A stretch of 11,123 bases of DNA, taken from NCBI GenBank assembly GCA_030747575.1, contig JASLKI010000088.1:1-11123 (forward strand), written 5' to 3'. The notes beneath the pieces are model-generated. The model saw only the letters and a list, made by a program, of their open reading frames with translations, had not been told where the DNA came from and did no database searches. The DNA is from Verrucomicrobiota bacterium. Lineage in GTDB: Bacteria; Verrucomicrobiota; Verrucomicrobiia; Limisphaerales; UBA1096. The position numbers were made by a program, and so were the translations under genes. This document shows positions 1 through 6,380 of this stretch, in pieces. The stretch's first letter is position 1; each line of letters starts with the position of its first letter.

Positions 1-1
1 T

Positions 2-856
2 CGCCACCACCAGATCGAAGCCGTATGGACTTATCGCGGCATCGACGCCACCAACACCCGGCTGCTCGGTGAGTTGCTCGAGTGTGACGACCACCGTGCA
101 CGCGCCGCGGCAACACACCAGCTTCGCTACTGGCACGATCAATTCGACAACGGCCCGGCGCTCCTCCGAAAACTCGCCAATGACCCGAGCGGCCTCGTGC
201 GCATGGAGGCCGCCATCGCCGCTAGCTACATCGGTACACCCGCCGCACTCGACGCTTTGCTCGACACGATTAAGCATCCGAACATCGGCCACCTGAGCTA
301 CGCCATCCGCACCGCGCTCGGCTCGCGCATGATCGAGCCATTGTGGAAAGGTAATGTCGACTTCATCGCCGAGCATCCTGAACTGGCCGTGTTCATGACC
401 GCCTTCAACCTGCGCCAAAAAATGTCGCCCAACAAACGTTACTCCGCAAAGGACGCGCAATTTGATTCACAGAAAAACTTGAAGGTCGTGAAGATCTCGG
501 CGGTAAAGGAGAGAATGCTTTACGACATCACACGGTTCGAGGTGGTGGCCGGCCAGCCGGTCCGCATCGACTTCACCAACCCGGACGCCACGGCACACAA
601 CATCGTGATCGTAATGCCGGGTGCCAGCGAGGAGGTTGGCCTGGCGGCCAACGAGATGGCCAAGGATCCCAAGGAAGCTCAGCGCGGCCAATTTGTGCCC
701 AAGTCAAAAAAAGTGCTTCACGCCACCCAGATGGTCGCCCCGCTCTCCGCAACCGCCCTACGCTTTACCGCACCGAAAAAGCCCGGCGACTACCCTTACA
801 TTTGCACCTTCCCCGGCCACTGGATCATCATGAAAGGTGTCATGGTCGTAAAGTAG
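2..856 (+). CDS. HEAT-repeat protein with C-terminal azurin-like copper domain (5' partial)
   Basis: The reading frame is open from base 2, so the gene begins outside the window; the TTG at 74 is internal. The first part is alpha-helical and HEAT-like (repeated short helices such as VRMEAAIAASYIG and ALDALLDTI). From about position 540 to the stop it matches a cupredoxin fold. The type 1 copper ligands can be assigned: His at 596-598 (TAHN), Cys at 803-805 and His at 818-820 in CTFPGHW, and Met at 830-832 (IMKG). This is nearly the azurin signature CTFPGHSALMKG. In PVC bacteria such tails often end long secreted proteins with a beta-propeller, HEAT repeats and a CxxCH heme motif; those upstream parts are not visible here, so that wider identity is inference. 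The likely role is extracytoplasmic electron transfer. The gene converges on the ankyrin-thioredoxin gene across 71 bp. Confidence 0.88.
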   Translation, partial: RHHQIEAVWTYRGIDATNTRLLGELLECDDHRARAAATHQLRYWHDQFDNGPALLRKLANDPSGLVRMEAAIAASYIGTPAALDALLDTIKHPNIGHLSYAIRTALGSRMIEPLWKGNVDFIAEHPELAVFMTAFNLRQKMSPNKRYSAKDAQFDSQKNLKVVKISAVKERMLYDITRFEVVAGQPVRIDFTNPDATAHNIVIVMPGASEEVGLAANEMAKDPKEAQRGQFVPKSKKVLHATQMVAPLSATALRFTAPKKPGDYPYICTFPGHWIIMKGVMVVK

Positions 857-861
857 CTCAC

Positions 862-895
862 AAAAAACCGCTTGCCCAAGCGCTTGGCAAACGGT
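862..895 (-). terminator. Intrinsic terminator between convergent genes
   Basis: Arms accg (867-870) and cggt (892-895), then ttgcc (872-876) and ggcaa (886-890), close over a self-complementary aagcgctt core with one bulged C. On the minus strand the hairpin is followed at once by six T (complement of 862-867), the classic Rho-independent layout for the minus-strand gene ending at 928. The plus-strand side has only a weak T-rich tail, so termination of the copper-protein gene here is less certain. The core accgcttgcccaagcgc recurs with one mismatch at 4745-4761. Confidence 0.65.
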
Positions 896-927
896 GTTTC
901 GTGAAGAAAAAGATTCGGTTTAATTGA

Positions 928-2328
928 TTAATTCGCCTCGGGCGAAGGTGCGGCGAGGAGCTCTTCAACCTTCCCCTCAAGATCCGGACGGGCGTTCAGG
1001 TCGGCAAGGTTGCCTTGTTTATCCACCAACCACATCGCCGGGATGCTGCGGATGCCGTGTGCTGTCGAGATGCTGTTCTTCCAGCCTTTGCCGTCGAAGT
1101 ATTGAGGCCAGGGCATTTTCTCCTTTTTGACGAACCGGCGCAGCGCACTCTCCTTGCTGTCGAGCGAGATGCCGACGATCTCAAAGCCTTTCGAGTGCAA
1201 TTTGTCGTAGGCCCGCTTCACGTTGGGCAACTCAGCCACACATGGGCCGCACCACGTCGCCCAGAAATCAATCAGCACCACCTTGCCTTTCATCTTGGAC
1301 ACATCGATTTTTTTGCCATCGATGGAGGTGAACTTGATGTCCACCGGTTTGCCGACACGATCGTCCGCCTTGGGCTTCGCAACAGCCACCTTGATGTCCA
1401 CGCCGGTAACGTCCTTAACAATCGCCTTGGCCAAAGCCATGCCTTTACCGCAGGTCTGATCATCGTTGCGGCATTGTGCCACGGTCATAGAGCAACCGCA
1501 GTCGCAACCCTCCTTGTTCGCTCTAGCAAGGATGGTCGCCTGTTGTTCCTTTGTGAAAGAACTAAGGTCAATCTCCGGCATCTGTGTGAAAGTGGTCAGC
1601 TTCGCATTTGATTCGGCGCCTAGGCCTTGATCCTTCGTTACATTTGTTTTTTCATCCGGCTTGCGAAGAAGGTAGGCGATTTCGGTTTCATTATTAATGA
1701 TGGCCAAATCTAGCGGTGTTTCGCCGAATCTACTCTTCACATTCACATCCGCTCCTTTGGCGATAAAGAGTTCGACGACTTCCTTGTGACCATCGGAAGC
1801 CGCAAAATGCAAAGGAGTCCATGAATCCTCATCCTTCGCATTCACATCCCTGCCAGCATTCAAGTATTGTTTGACGGCTTCAATGTTTCCTTCAGCGACA
1901 GCTTCGTGAATTAAGATGTCTGGTGCTTTGACTTTCGGCGGTTCTGGTTGCGTGGCTTCAACAACTGGTTCACTGCCTTTCAATTCTTCACCAGTCTTGC
2001 CGCCGTGTTTGCGCAGGAAGCTGACAGTTTCATCCTGTTTTTTTTCGATGGCCTTATCTAGCGGTGTAGCATCTGCCTGATTCTTCGCATTCACATCCGC
2101 TCCTTCGTTGATTAGGAGTTCGGCGACTTCCTTGCGCCCTCTAAAAGCAGCAAAATGCAAAGAAGTTCCTTCGTACACGTCATCCCTCGCATCCACATTT
2201 ACGTCATTCGCTAAGTACCCTTTGACGGCTTCAACATCCCCTTCCTCGGCAGCAGCCCAAATACCATCAGACTTCCCACACCCCACTAACAAGAGGGCTG
2301 CGATTGCGGTGATCAGTAATGATTTCAT
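928..2328 (-). CDS. Ankyrin-repeat lipoprotein fused to TlpA/ResA-like thioredoxin domain
   Basis: This 466-residue protein starts at an ATG (2328) followed by a lipoprotein signal: a hydrophobic stretch and the lipobox LVGC with Cys17. Residues about 22-110 and 137-225 each hold two ankyrin repeats (TPLHFAASDGHKEVVELFIAKGADVN type), joined by a Pro/Glu-rich linker. Residues 253-310 form a segment with Cys275, 277, 279, 286 and 293 (CDCGC...C...C) that I recognise only as a recurring motif without a named function; metal or redox binding is a guess. Residues about 324-460 are a TlpA/AhpC-TSA-type thioredoxin domain with WCGPC at 359-363 and the cis-Pro loop SIPAMW (Pro430). It is probably a membrane-anchored periplasmic thiol-disulfide oxidoreductase with ankyrin repeats for partner binding. 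No good Shine-Dalgarno is seen. Expression is probably monocistronic, ending at the hairpin 862-895. Confidence 0.92.
   Translation of the reverse strand: MKSLLITAIAALLLVGCGKSDGIWAAAEEGDVEAVKGYLANDVNVDARDDVYEGTSLHFAAFRGRKEVAELLINEGADVNAKNQADATPLDKAIEKKQDETVSFLRKHGGKTGEELKGSEPVVEATQPEPPKVKAPDILIHEAVAEGNIEAVKQYLNAGRDVNAKDEDSWTPLHFAASDGHKEVVELFIAKGADVNVKSRFGETPLDLAIINNETEIAYLLRKPDEKTNVTKDQGLGAESNAKLTTFTQMPEIDLSSFTKEQQATILARANKEGCDCGCSMTVAQCRNDDQTCGKGMALAKAIVKDVTGVDIKVAVAKPKADDRVGKPVDIKFTSIDGKKIDVSKMKGKVVLIDFWATWCGPCVAELPNVKRAYDKLHSKGFEIVGISLDSKESALRRFVKKEKMPWPQYFDGKGWKNSISTAHGIRSIPAMWLVDKQGNLADLNARPDLEGKVEELLAAPSPEAN
1708..1910 (-). repeat. Intragenic ankyrin duplication, copy A
   Basis: This encodes roughly residues 140-207 of the ankyrin-thioredoxin lipoprotein. 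It shares long near-identical stretches with 2056-2258, for example atctagcggtgt, cattcacatccgctcct and gcaaaatgcaaag. The offset is 348-351 bases, about 116 codons. The similarity at the nucleotide level suggests a comparatively recent internal duplication of an ankyrin pair plus its linker. Confidence 0.7.
2056..2258 (-). repeat. Intragenic ankyrin duplication, copy B
   Basis: This is the partner of 1708-1910 and encodes about residues 24-91 of the lipoprotein. The two copies differ by one codon (DDVYEGTSLHFA here, DEDSWTPLHFA in the other) and by scattered substitutions. The copies lie in the same orientation. Confidence 0.7.
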
Positions 2329-2440
2329 AACTGGCGAATCATCATCAAAACAGGTTCAGAGAACAAACCATTTTTCTCTTTTCTCAGAATTAATCGAAGA
2401 AAAGATGTTCAGGGTGGATGTTAGAAAAGAGCACAACTCG

Positions 2441-2720
2441 TTACCCCCCTGTATCTTCCGATTTTGCGGCCTGCTTTCCTTTTCGTTTTTCGTGGTAATC
2501 CCTAGCCAAGTTGCACTCGTCGACCAATAACTCGTCGAGTTTGTCCATGATGACGCTGTTGCCCTTGTGGTTTGTAAGACTCAAGTGCCTCCTGGTATGC
2601 CAGGATACGAAAGTGGAAATCTCCTATCGTCTCGACAGCGGCTTTGCGCCCGTTTTTAGCATAGCCGATATCTTCCAGCAAATGGGCGTTTAATTCCTGC
2701 TCAAAATGTTCGCCGTCGCG
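2441..2720 (-). pseudogene. Possible start-less, frameshifted gene remnant
   Basis: On the minus strand a frame is open from the upstream sulfatase end down to a stop at 2502-2504. It reads protein-like text (EQELNAHLLEDIGYAKNG..., then GDFHFRILAYQEALESY). A second minus frame starts at ATG 2548 and reads MDKLDELLVDECNLARDYHE... to a stop at 2441-2443. Skipping one A of the AAA at 2571-2573 joins the two into one helix-rich reading of about 92 residues (LESY-NHKGNSVIMDKLDELL). The first frame has no ATG, GTG or well-placed TTG start. I do not recognise a family. Alternatives are a short real 35-residue ORF at 2441-2548, or chance. The rest of the gap, 2329-2440, is AT-rich and probably holds the promoter of the lipoprotein gene, but no convincing -35/-10 pair was found. 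Confidence 0.35.
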
Positions 2721-2721
2721 A

Positions 2722-4686
2722 CTAACGACGGCGACCGCGGGATGCAGGCACGGATTTGATAAAACCCTCGAGGATGGCAGATATCTCTTCGGAGTTTAGC
2801 TCGCCATTTTTGTCCTTGTCACCGTCGGTTGACCATTTTTTAGCGGCGGCTTGAAGCTCAGCAGCGGTGATTTCCCGGTCACCGTCAGAGTCGGTCGCAT
2901 AGCTAAAGGCCCGGGCAATGATAACGCTCGTGCCGATGGGCCCACCGAAGCGATCAGAGGGGCGTCGTTGGCCCCCACGATCCGCTTGGCCTCCGACTCG
3001 GCCTCCACGCTCACTGGGCTGTTCACCGAGCAAGTTTGCAAAACCTTGAATTAGGTCTGGTCGACCAACCGATTTTTCATCACCGGCCCACGCAGCGTGC
3101 AGTTGCGTCCAAATCTCCTGAAACTTTCCCTTGGCCAGGCCGGACTCAGCCTTGGAGTAGGCGAGGAATTTTTCCGTGATGCGCTTGGCCAAAGCGGGCG
3201 CGTCAACGGTCGGGCGCGCAATTCCGCCGGCACCAGCCGGGCGACGACCACCAGCACCACCAGCACCACCAGCACCGCCGGGACGACCACCGCGACTTCG
3301 CATGAGTCGCGCGGTGACTTCCGGCGTGTCACCGTACAACTGTTGTGCCTTGGCCAATTCGACTTTCAACTTTGCAATGCGATCCTTGTTTTCCGGCTTG
3401 GCAGCAATATCGCTCAATTCATGCGGATCGTTTTTCAAGTCATACAGTGCGGCTCGATCCTCCTTGGGACGGTAAAACAGTTTCCACCGATCGTTGCGAA
3501 TGGCGCGCTGGTCGTCCATGTACGCGGTGAAAAGATGATTGCGCACCTTGGCCTGTTTGCCGTGGATGACCCCGGCCAGGCTTTTGCCCTCGACCTCGTC
3601 AGGGATAGGTAGGCCGGTCAGTCCGCAGAGCGTCGGGTAAATGTCGTACAAATAAACAAGCGCATCCGACGAGCCTTTCGGGACACCGGCGCCGCTGGCA
3701 AAAATCTGCACGCGTGACGTGTGCTCGTAGGCGTTTTGTTTACCGGACTGCCCATGGCTGTTCATCGCCATGCCGTGATCGGTAGCAAACAGGATGATGG
3801 TGTTTTCCGCCTGGCCGGTTTTCTCGAGCGTGTCGAGCACACGGCCGATGTGGTGGTCGAGGTGCGAGATCAAGCCGTAGTACGCGGCGTACTGTTGCTT
3901 GGCGCGATCGACCGGCGATGCATCGCCGCCGCGACCACGACCACCGCGACCGCCGCCCCGACCGCCGGTGCTTTGCCGCTTATCGGCCAAGTCCGGGCGA
4001 AGCGCGGAGTGGTTCGGCGGGAGCGTAATTTTTTTTGGGTCGTACATCGCCGCCCACTTGCCTGGCGGCGTCACCGGCGAGTGCGGTGCGGTGAACGGGA
4101 TGTAGCAGAAAAACGGCTGCTCCGTTTTCGACTGCCGATCGATGAAGTCAATCGCCGCATTTGCGAACATGTCGGTGGAGAAGGTTTCGCCGGCATCGTA
4201 CGGCACCATCAGCCCGGCGATCATCTGGTGAACCGGCACGTTGACATGCGACCGGGCCGCCCCGCCGAAGAACACCGCCTCGGCCTCATCGAAACAGTTC
4301 TCGAACGACAACTCGCCGTTGTGCCACTTGCCGGTGGCGAACGTTTTGTAGCCAGCTTTCTGGAACACCTGCGGCATCAGCACCCCGGAGTCGAGCCGCA
4401 GCGGCGCGCGGAACAGCGGCTTGCCGCTCATGAGCATCGCCCGGCTCGGCAGACAGGTGGCAGCGGTCATCGAGCCTTGGATGTACGCCTGGTTAAAAAC
4501 GAAGCCGCTGTTGATGATGCGATCCATGTTGGGCGTCTTGATATCCGGGTTGCCCAGCGCGCTAAAGGCGTCCGGCCGCTGGTCGTCGGTGAAGATGAAA
4601 AGAACGTTCGGCCGCTTGGCCGACGCCGCGCTTGAAGCGATCGCGCCGATCAGCGCAACAATGAGGGTCAGTGTTCGTGTTGTCAT
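2722..4686 (-). CDS. Exported sulfatase with C-terminal EF-hand pair
   Basis: A type I sulfatase that hydrolyses sulfate esters through a formylglycine made from Cys. ATG 4686 is chosen (654 residues) because it places a signal peptide (TLTLIVALIGAIASSAASA) at the N-terminus; a frame extension to 4746 adds 20 non-signal residues. Counting from this start: metal-binding FIFTDDQRPD with Asp34-Asp35, formylglycine site CLPSR with Cys78, GKWHNG around 119, ATDHG around 301, and the sulfatase C-terminal subdomain to about 450. A Gly/Arg-rich insert lies at about 240-254 and Gly-rich linkers at about 464-490 and 560-582. Two canonical EF-hand loops end the protein: DSDGDREITAAE (599-610) and DKDKNGELNSEE (623-634). 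Sulfatase-like architecture is common in PVC bacteria; the exact substrate cannot be told. It follows another sulfatase gene on the same strand after 80 bp. Confidence 0.93.
   Translation of the reverse strand: MTTRTLTLIVALIGAIASSAASAKRPNVLFIFTDDQRPDAFSALGNPDIKTPNMDRIINSGFVFNQAYIQGSMTAATCLPSRAMLMSGKPLFRAPLRLDSGVLMPQVFQKAGYKTFATGKWHNGELSFENCFDEAEAVFFGGAARSHVNVPVHQMIAGLMVPYDAGETFSTDMFANAAIDFIDRQSKTEQPFFCYIPFTAPHSPVTPPGKWAAMYDPKKITLPPNHSALRPDLADKRQSTGGRGGGRGGRGRGGDASPVDRAKQQYAAYYGLISHLDHHIGRVLDTLEKTGQAENTIILFATDHGMAMNSHGQSGKQNAYEHTSRVQIFASGAGVPKGSSDALVYLYDIYPTLCGLTGLPIPDEVEGKSLAGVIHGKQAKVRNHLFTAYMDDQRAIRNDRWKLFYRPKEDRAALYDLKNDPHELSDIAAKPENKDRIAKLKVELAKAQQLYGDTPEVTARLMRSRGGRPGGAGGAGGAGGRRPAGAGGIARPTVDAPALAKRITEKFLAYSKAESGLAKGKFQEIWTQLHAAWAGDEKSVGRPDLIQGFANLLGEQPSERGGRVGGQADRGGQRRPSDRFGGPIGTSVIIARAFSYATDSDGDREITAAELQAAAKKWSTDGDKDKNGELNSEEISAILEGFIKSVPASRGRRR
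3247..3273. repeat. 9-bp tandem repeat inside sulfatase gene
   Basis: Three perfect copies of accaccagc, with a fourth degenerate copy, encode the Gly-Gly-Ala linker (GGAGGAGGAGG) of the sulfatase. Such an in-frame array can change copy number by slippage without breaking the frame. Confidence 0.8.
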
Positions 4687-4730
4687 GACAGGTAAATTCG
4701 AAAGACGGCCAAGGTCGGGAAAAGTTACAG

Positions 4731-4760
4731 AAAAAAAGCCACTCACCGCTTGGCCAAGCG
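4731..4760 (-). terminator. Terminator-like palindrome between the two sulfatase genes
   Basis: A perfect 14-bp palindrome (cgcttggccaagcg, 4747-4760) lies just after the stop of the upstream sulfatase. On the minus strand it is followed, nine bases on, by seven T (complement of 4731-4737); gcca and tggc arms closer to the T-run could form a competing stem. It may terminate the upstream sulfatase transcript or only attenuate read-through into the second one. The core is nearly identical to the terminator at 867-883. Confidence 0.5.
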
Positions 4761-4766
4761 CGGGCG

Positions 4767-6374
4767 TTATTTCTGGCGCTTGGCTTGGGTGGTGATGTAC
4801 GGCGGCTTGTCGAAGGTGGAACCGTCGCCGAGGACGCGCGGGTCGCGGGCTTTCTTCAAGCGCCCCATCAACTGCCTGTTCAGTTTCGCCTTGATGGCCG
4901 TAAAATTTTCGTCGCCGGCTACGTTGTTGACCTGGTCGGGGTCATCGGCGAGCACGTACAACTCTTCGCGCGGGCGTTTGGAGAAAGCGTAGTCGTAGTG
5001 CCACTTCCATTTCTCGTCGTTGCGCCGCTCGATGAGCCACGCCTTGGTTGGGCTGGCGTCGAGGTCGCCATAGGTGACGAAGGTGTTGTTCTCAAGCGTC
5101 TTAAAATCCGGCGCACTGTCGGCGGTGATGTTGTACGGGTTGCCCATCGGCCAGCGATCCGGCGCGAAGTTGATGATATACAAATAATCCGCCGTGCGGA
5201 GAGCGCGCTGAGGATAGGGCAACTGCCCGTCCCGAGCCCTAGCCACGTGGCGTTCACGACCAGTGATCACCCAGTTGCGTTTCTTGTCAACGAGACCCTG
5301 GTTCTTCGACTTGAGCACCGGTACGAGGCTTTTGCCGGTCATCACTTTAGGACGTTTCACACCGCCGATCTCGAGAAAAGTCGGAGCCAGGTCCATGAGG
5401 TTGACGAAGTCATCAACGACGCGGCCACCGGGTTGGCCGGGCCACCAGATGGCCAATGGCACCTGCACGCCGAAGTCGTACAGGTTACATTTGCCGCCGG
5501 GGAAACCGGGCGCGCCGTGGTCGCCGCTGATCACGACCACCGTGTTATCCAACTCGCCCAAAGACTCAAGCCGCTTGATGATCAGCCCTAGCGCGGTATC
5601 GAACGCCTGCACCTCGCCAAGGTAGTCGGCAAAGTCCTGCCGCACCTCGTGCTCGTCCGGTAAAAACTTGGGCAACTTACCCTGAAGGTCATCCGGGTTG
5701 ATGCCCCACAAATCCTTGCCGGATCCCTTGGTCCATTTGCGGTGCACGAGCGTCGGGCCGAACCAGTAGCAAAACGGCTTGTCGTCACTGCGATCGTCGA
5801 GGAACGCGTTAAAATTGCCCATCACCTCGTCGTAAAGAACCTGCTTGGCATCCTTGACCAACATGCCACCGGCCACACGCTTGGTCGTCATCTGCGAGAA
5901 GCCGTTGAAGATCCGACCGCTTTTTTCATAGGAATATTTACCGGCACCGTATGGCGCGTCCACGGGAGAACCAGGAGTCCAAACCTTGTACGTCTCGCCG
6001 ATGTGATAGCCGGAGTCGCGCAGCATCAGCGGGTACGACGGAATGGCGGCGTCCCACTTGGCCCCCTGCAAAATCGCGCCCATGCCGGTGCGGAAAAAAT
6101 ATTGGCCGGAAAGCAGCGAACTGCGGCACGGCGTGCACGACGGCGCGGTGACGAAGGCATGCTTGAACAAAACGCCTTGATCCGCAATGCGATCGAACGT
6201 CGGCGTCTTGACGACCGTGTTTGGGCTGGGGCGGGTTTCCACCTTGGCGTACGCACTGGCGTACTTGCCCCAGTCATCGGCAAAGGCAAAAAGTATATTG
6301 GGTGTTTTTTGCTTGGCAAATCCTGGCAATGCAAATACAACGCCCGCCGCAAAAATGGATAAATGCTTTATCAT
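4767..6374 (-). CDS. Exported sulfatase, heparan N-sulfatase-like (sulfamidase-like)
   Basis: This is a 535-residue sulfatase from ATG 6374, chosen because MIKHLSIFAAGVVFALPGFA is a good signal peptide; the TTG extension to 6434 adds 20 unlikely residues. Motifs counted from that ATG: FAFADDWGKYAS with the metal Asp pair at 33-34, and the formylglycine site CTPCR with Cys80, followed by SSLLSGQYFFRTGMG. Also visible are the second active-site region (YKVWTPGSP), the VVISGDHG metal motif, and a C-terminal RELYVLADDPDQVNNVA segment typical of the family end. The organisation resembles the sulfamidase/N-sulfoglucosamine sulfohydrolase branch, but substrate assignment is inference. It would act in the periplasm or outside the cell on sulfated glycans after maturation by a formylglycine-generating enzyme not present here. 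It is divergent from, and overlaps by two bases at the start codons, the propeller gene. Confidence 0.92.
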   Translation of the reverse strand: MIKHLSIFAAGVVFALPGFAKQKTPNILFAFADDWGKYASAYAKVETRPSPNTVVKTPTFDRIADQGVLFKHAFVTAPSCTPCRSSLLSGQYFFRTGMGAILQGAKWDAAIPSYPLMLRDSGYHIGETYKVWTPGSPVDAPYGAGKYSYEKSGRIFNGFSQMTTKRVAGGMLVKDAKQVLYDEVMGNFNAFLDDRSDDKPFCYWFGPTLVHRKWTKGSGKDLWGINPDDLQGKLPKFLPDEHEVRQDFADYLGEVQAFDTALGLIIKRLESLGELDNTVVVISGDHGAPGFPGGKCNLYDFGVQVPLAIWWPGQPGGRVVDDFVNLMDLAPTFLEIGGVKRPKVMTGKSLVPVLKSKNQGLVDKKRNWVITGRERHVARARDGQLPYPQRALRTADYLYIINFAPDRWPMGNPYNITADSAPDFKTLENNTFVTYGDLDASPTKAWLIERRNDEKWKWHYDYAFSKRPREELYVLADDPDQVNNVAGDENFTAIKAKLNRQLMGRLKKARDPRVLGDGSTFDKPPYITTQAKRQK

Positions 6375-6380
6375 GATAAA
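6367..6380. promoter_or_regulatory. 14-bp palindrome carrying both divergent start codons
   Basis: The sequence tttatcatgataaa is a perfect palindrome centred on TCATGA. It contains ATG on the minus strand at 6374-6372 (sulfatase, MIKHLS) and ATG on the plus strand at 6373-6375 (propeller protein, MINKFG). If both starts are right there is no intergenic space and each promoter lies within the other gene. The palindrome could also be an operator or the result of rearrangement. Confidence 0.5.

Noticed and set aside
1015..1611. 198-residue plus-strand frame
   Set aside because: Antisense to the thioredoxin domain with its clear WCGPC motif; no protein features.
2329..2440. Sigma-70 promoter for the ankyrin-thioredoxin gene
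   Set aside because: The region is AT-rich, but no -35/-10 pair with proper spacing was clear enough to report.
2511..2693. 60-residue plus-strand frame in the gap
   Set aside because: It starts at a TTG and its text is less protein-like than the opposite strand in the same place, so the minus-strand remnant is preferred.
3247..3285. CRISPR-like short repeats (caccag units)
   Set aside because: The unit is 9 bp, has no spacers and encodes an in-frame glycine linker.
3721..4635. 304-residue plus-strand open frame
   Set aside because: It lies antisense to the well-supported sulfatase gene, its Arg/Val/Ala/His-rich text has no domain, and such frames are expected opposite GC-rich genes.
4785..6362. 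Long plus-strand frames (268 and 206 residues)
   Set aside because: Both are antisense to the second sulfatase, with no signal, motif or start context; they are shadows of its codon pattern.
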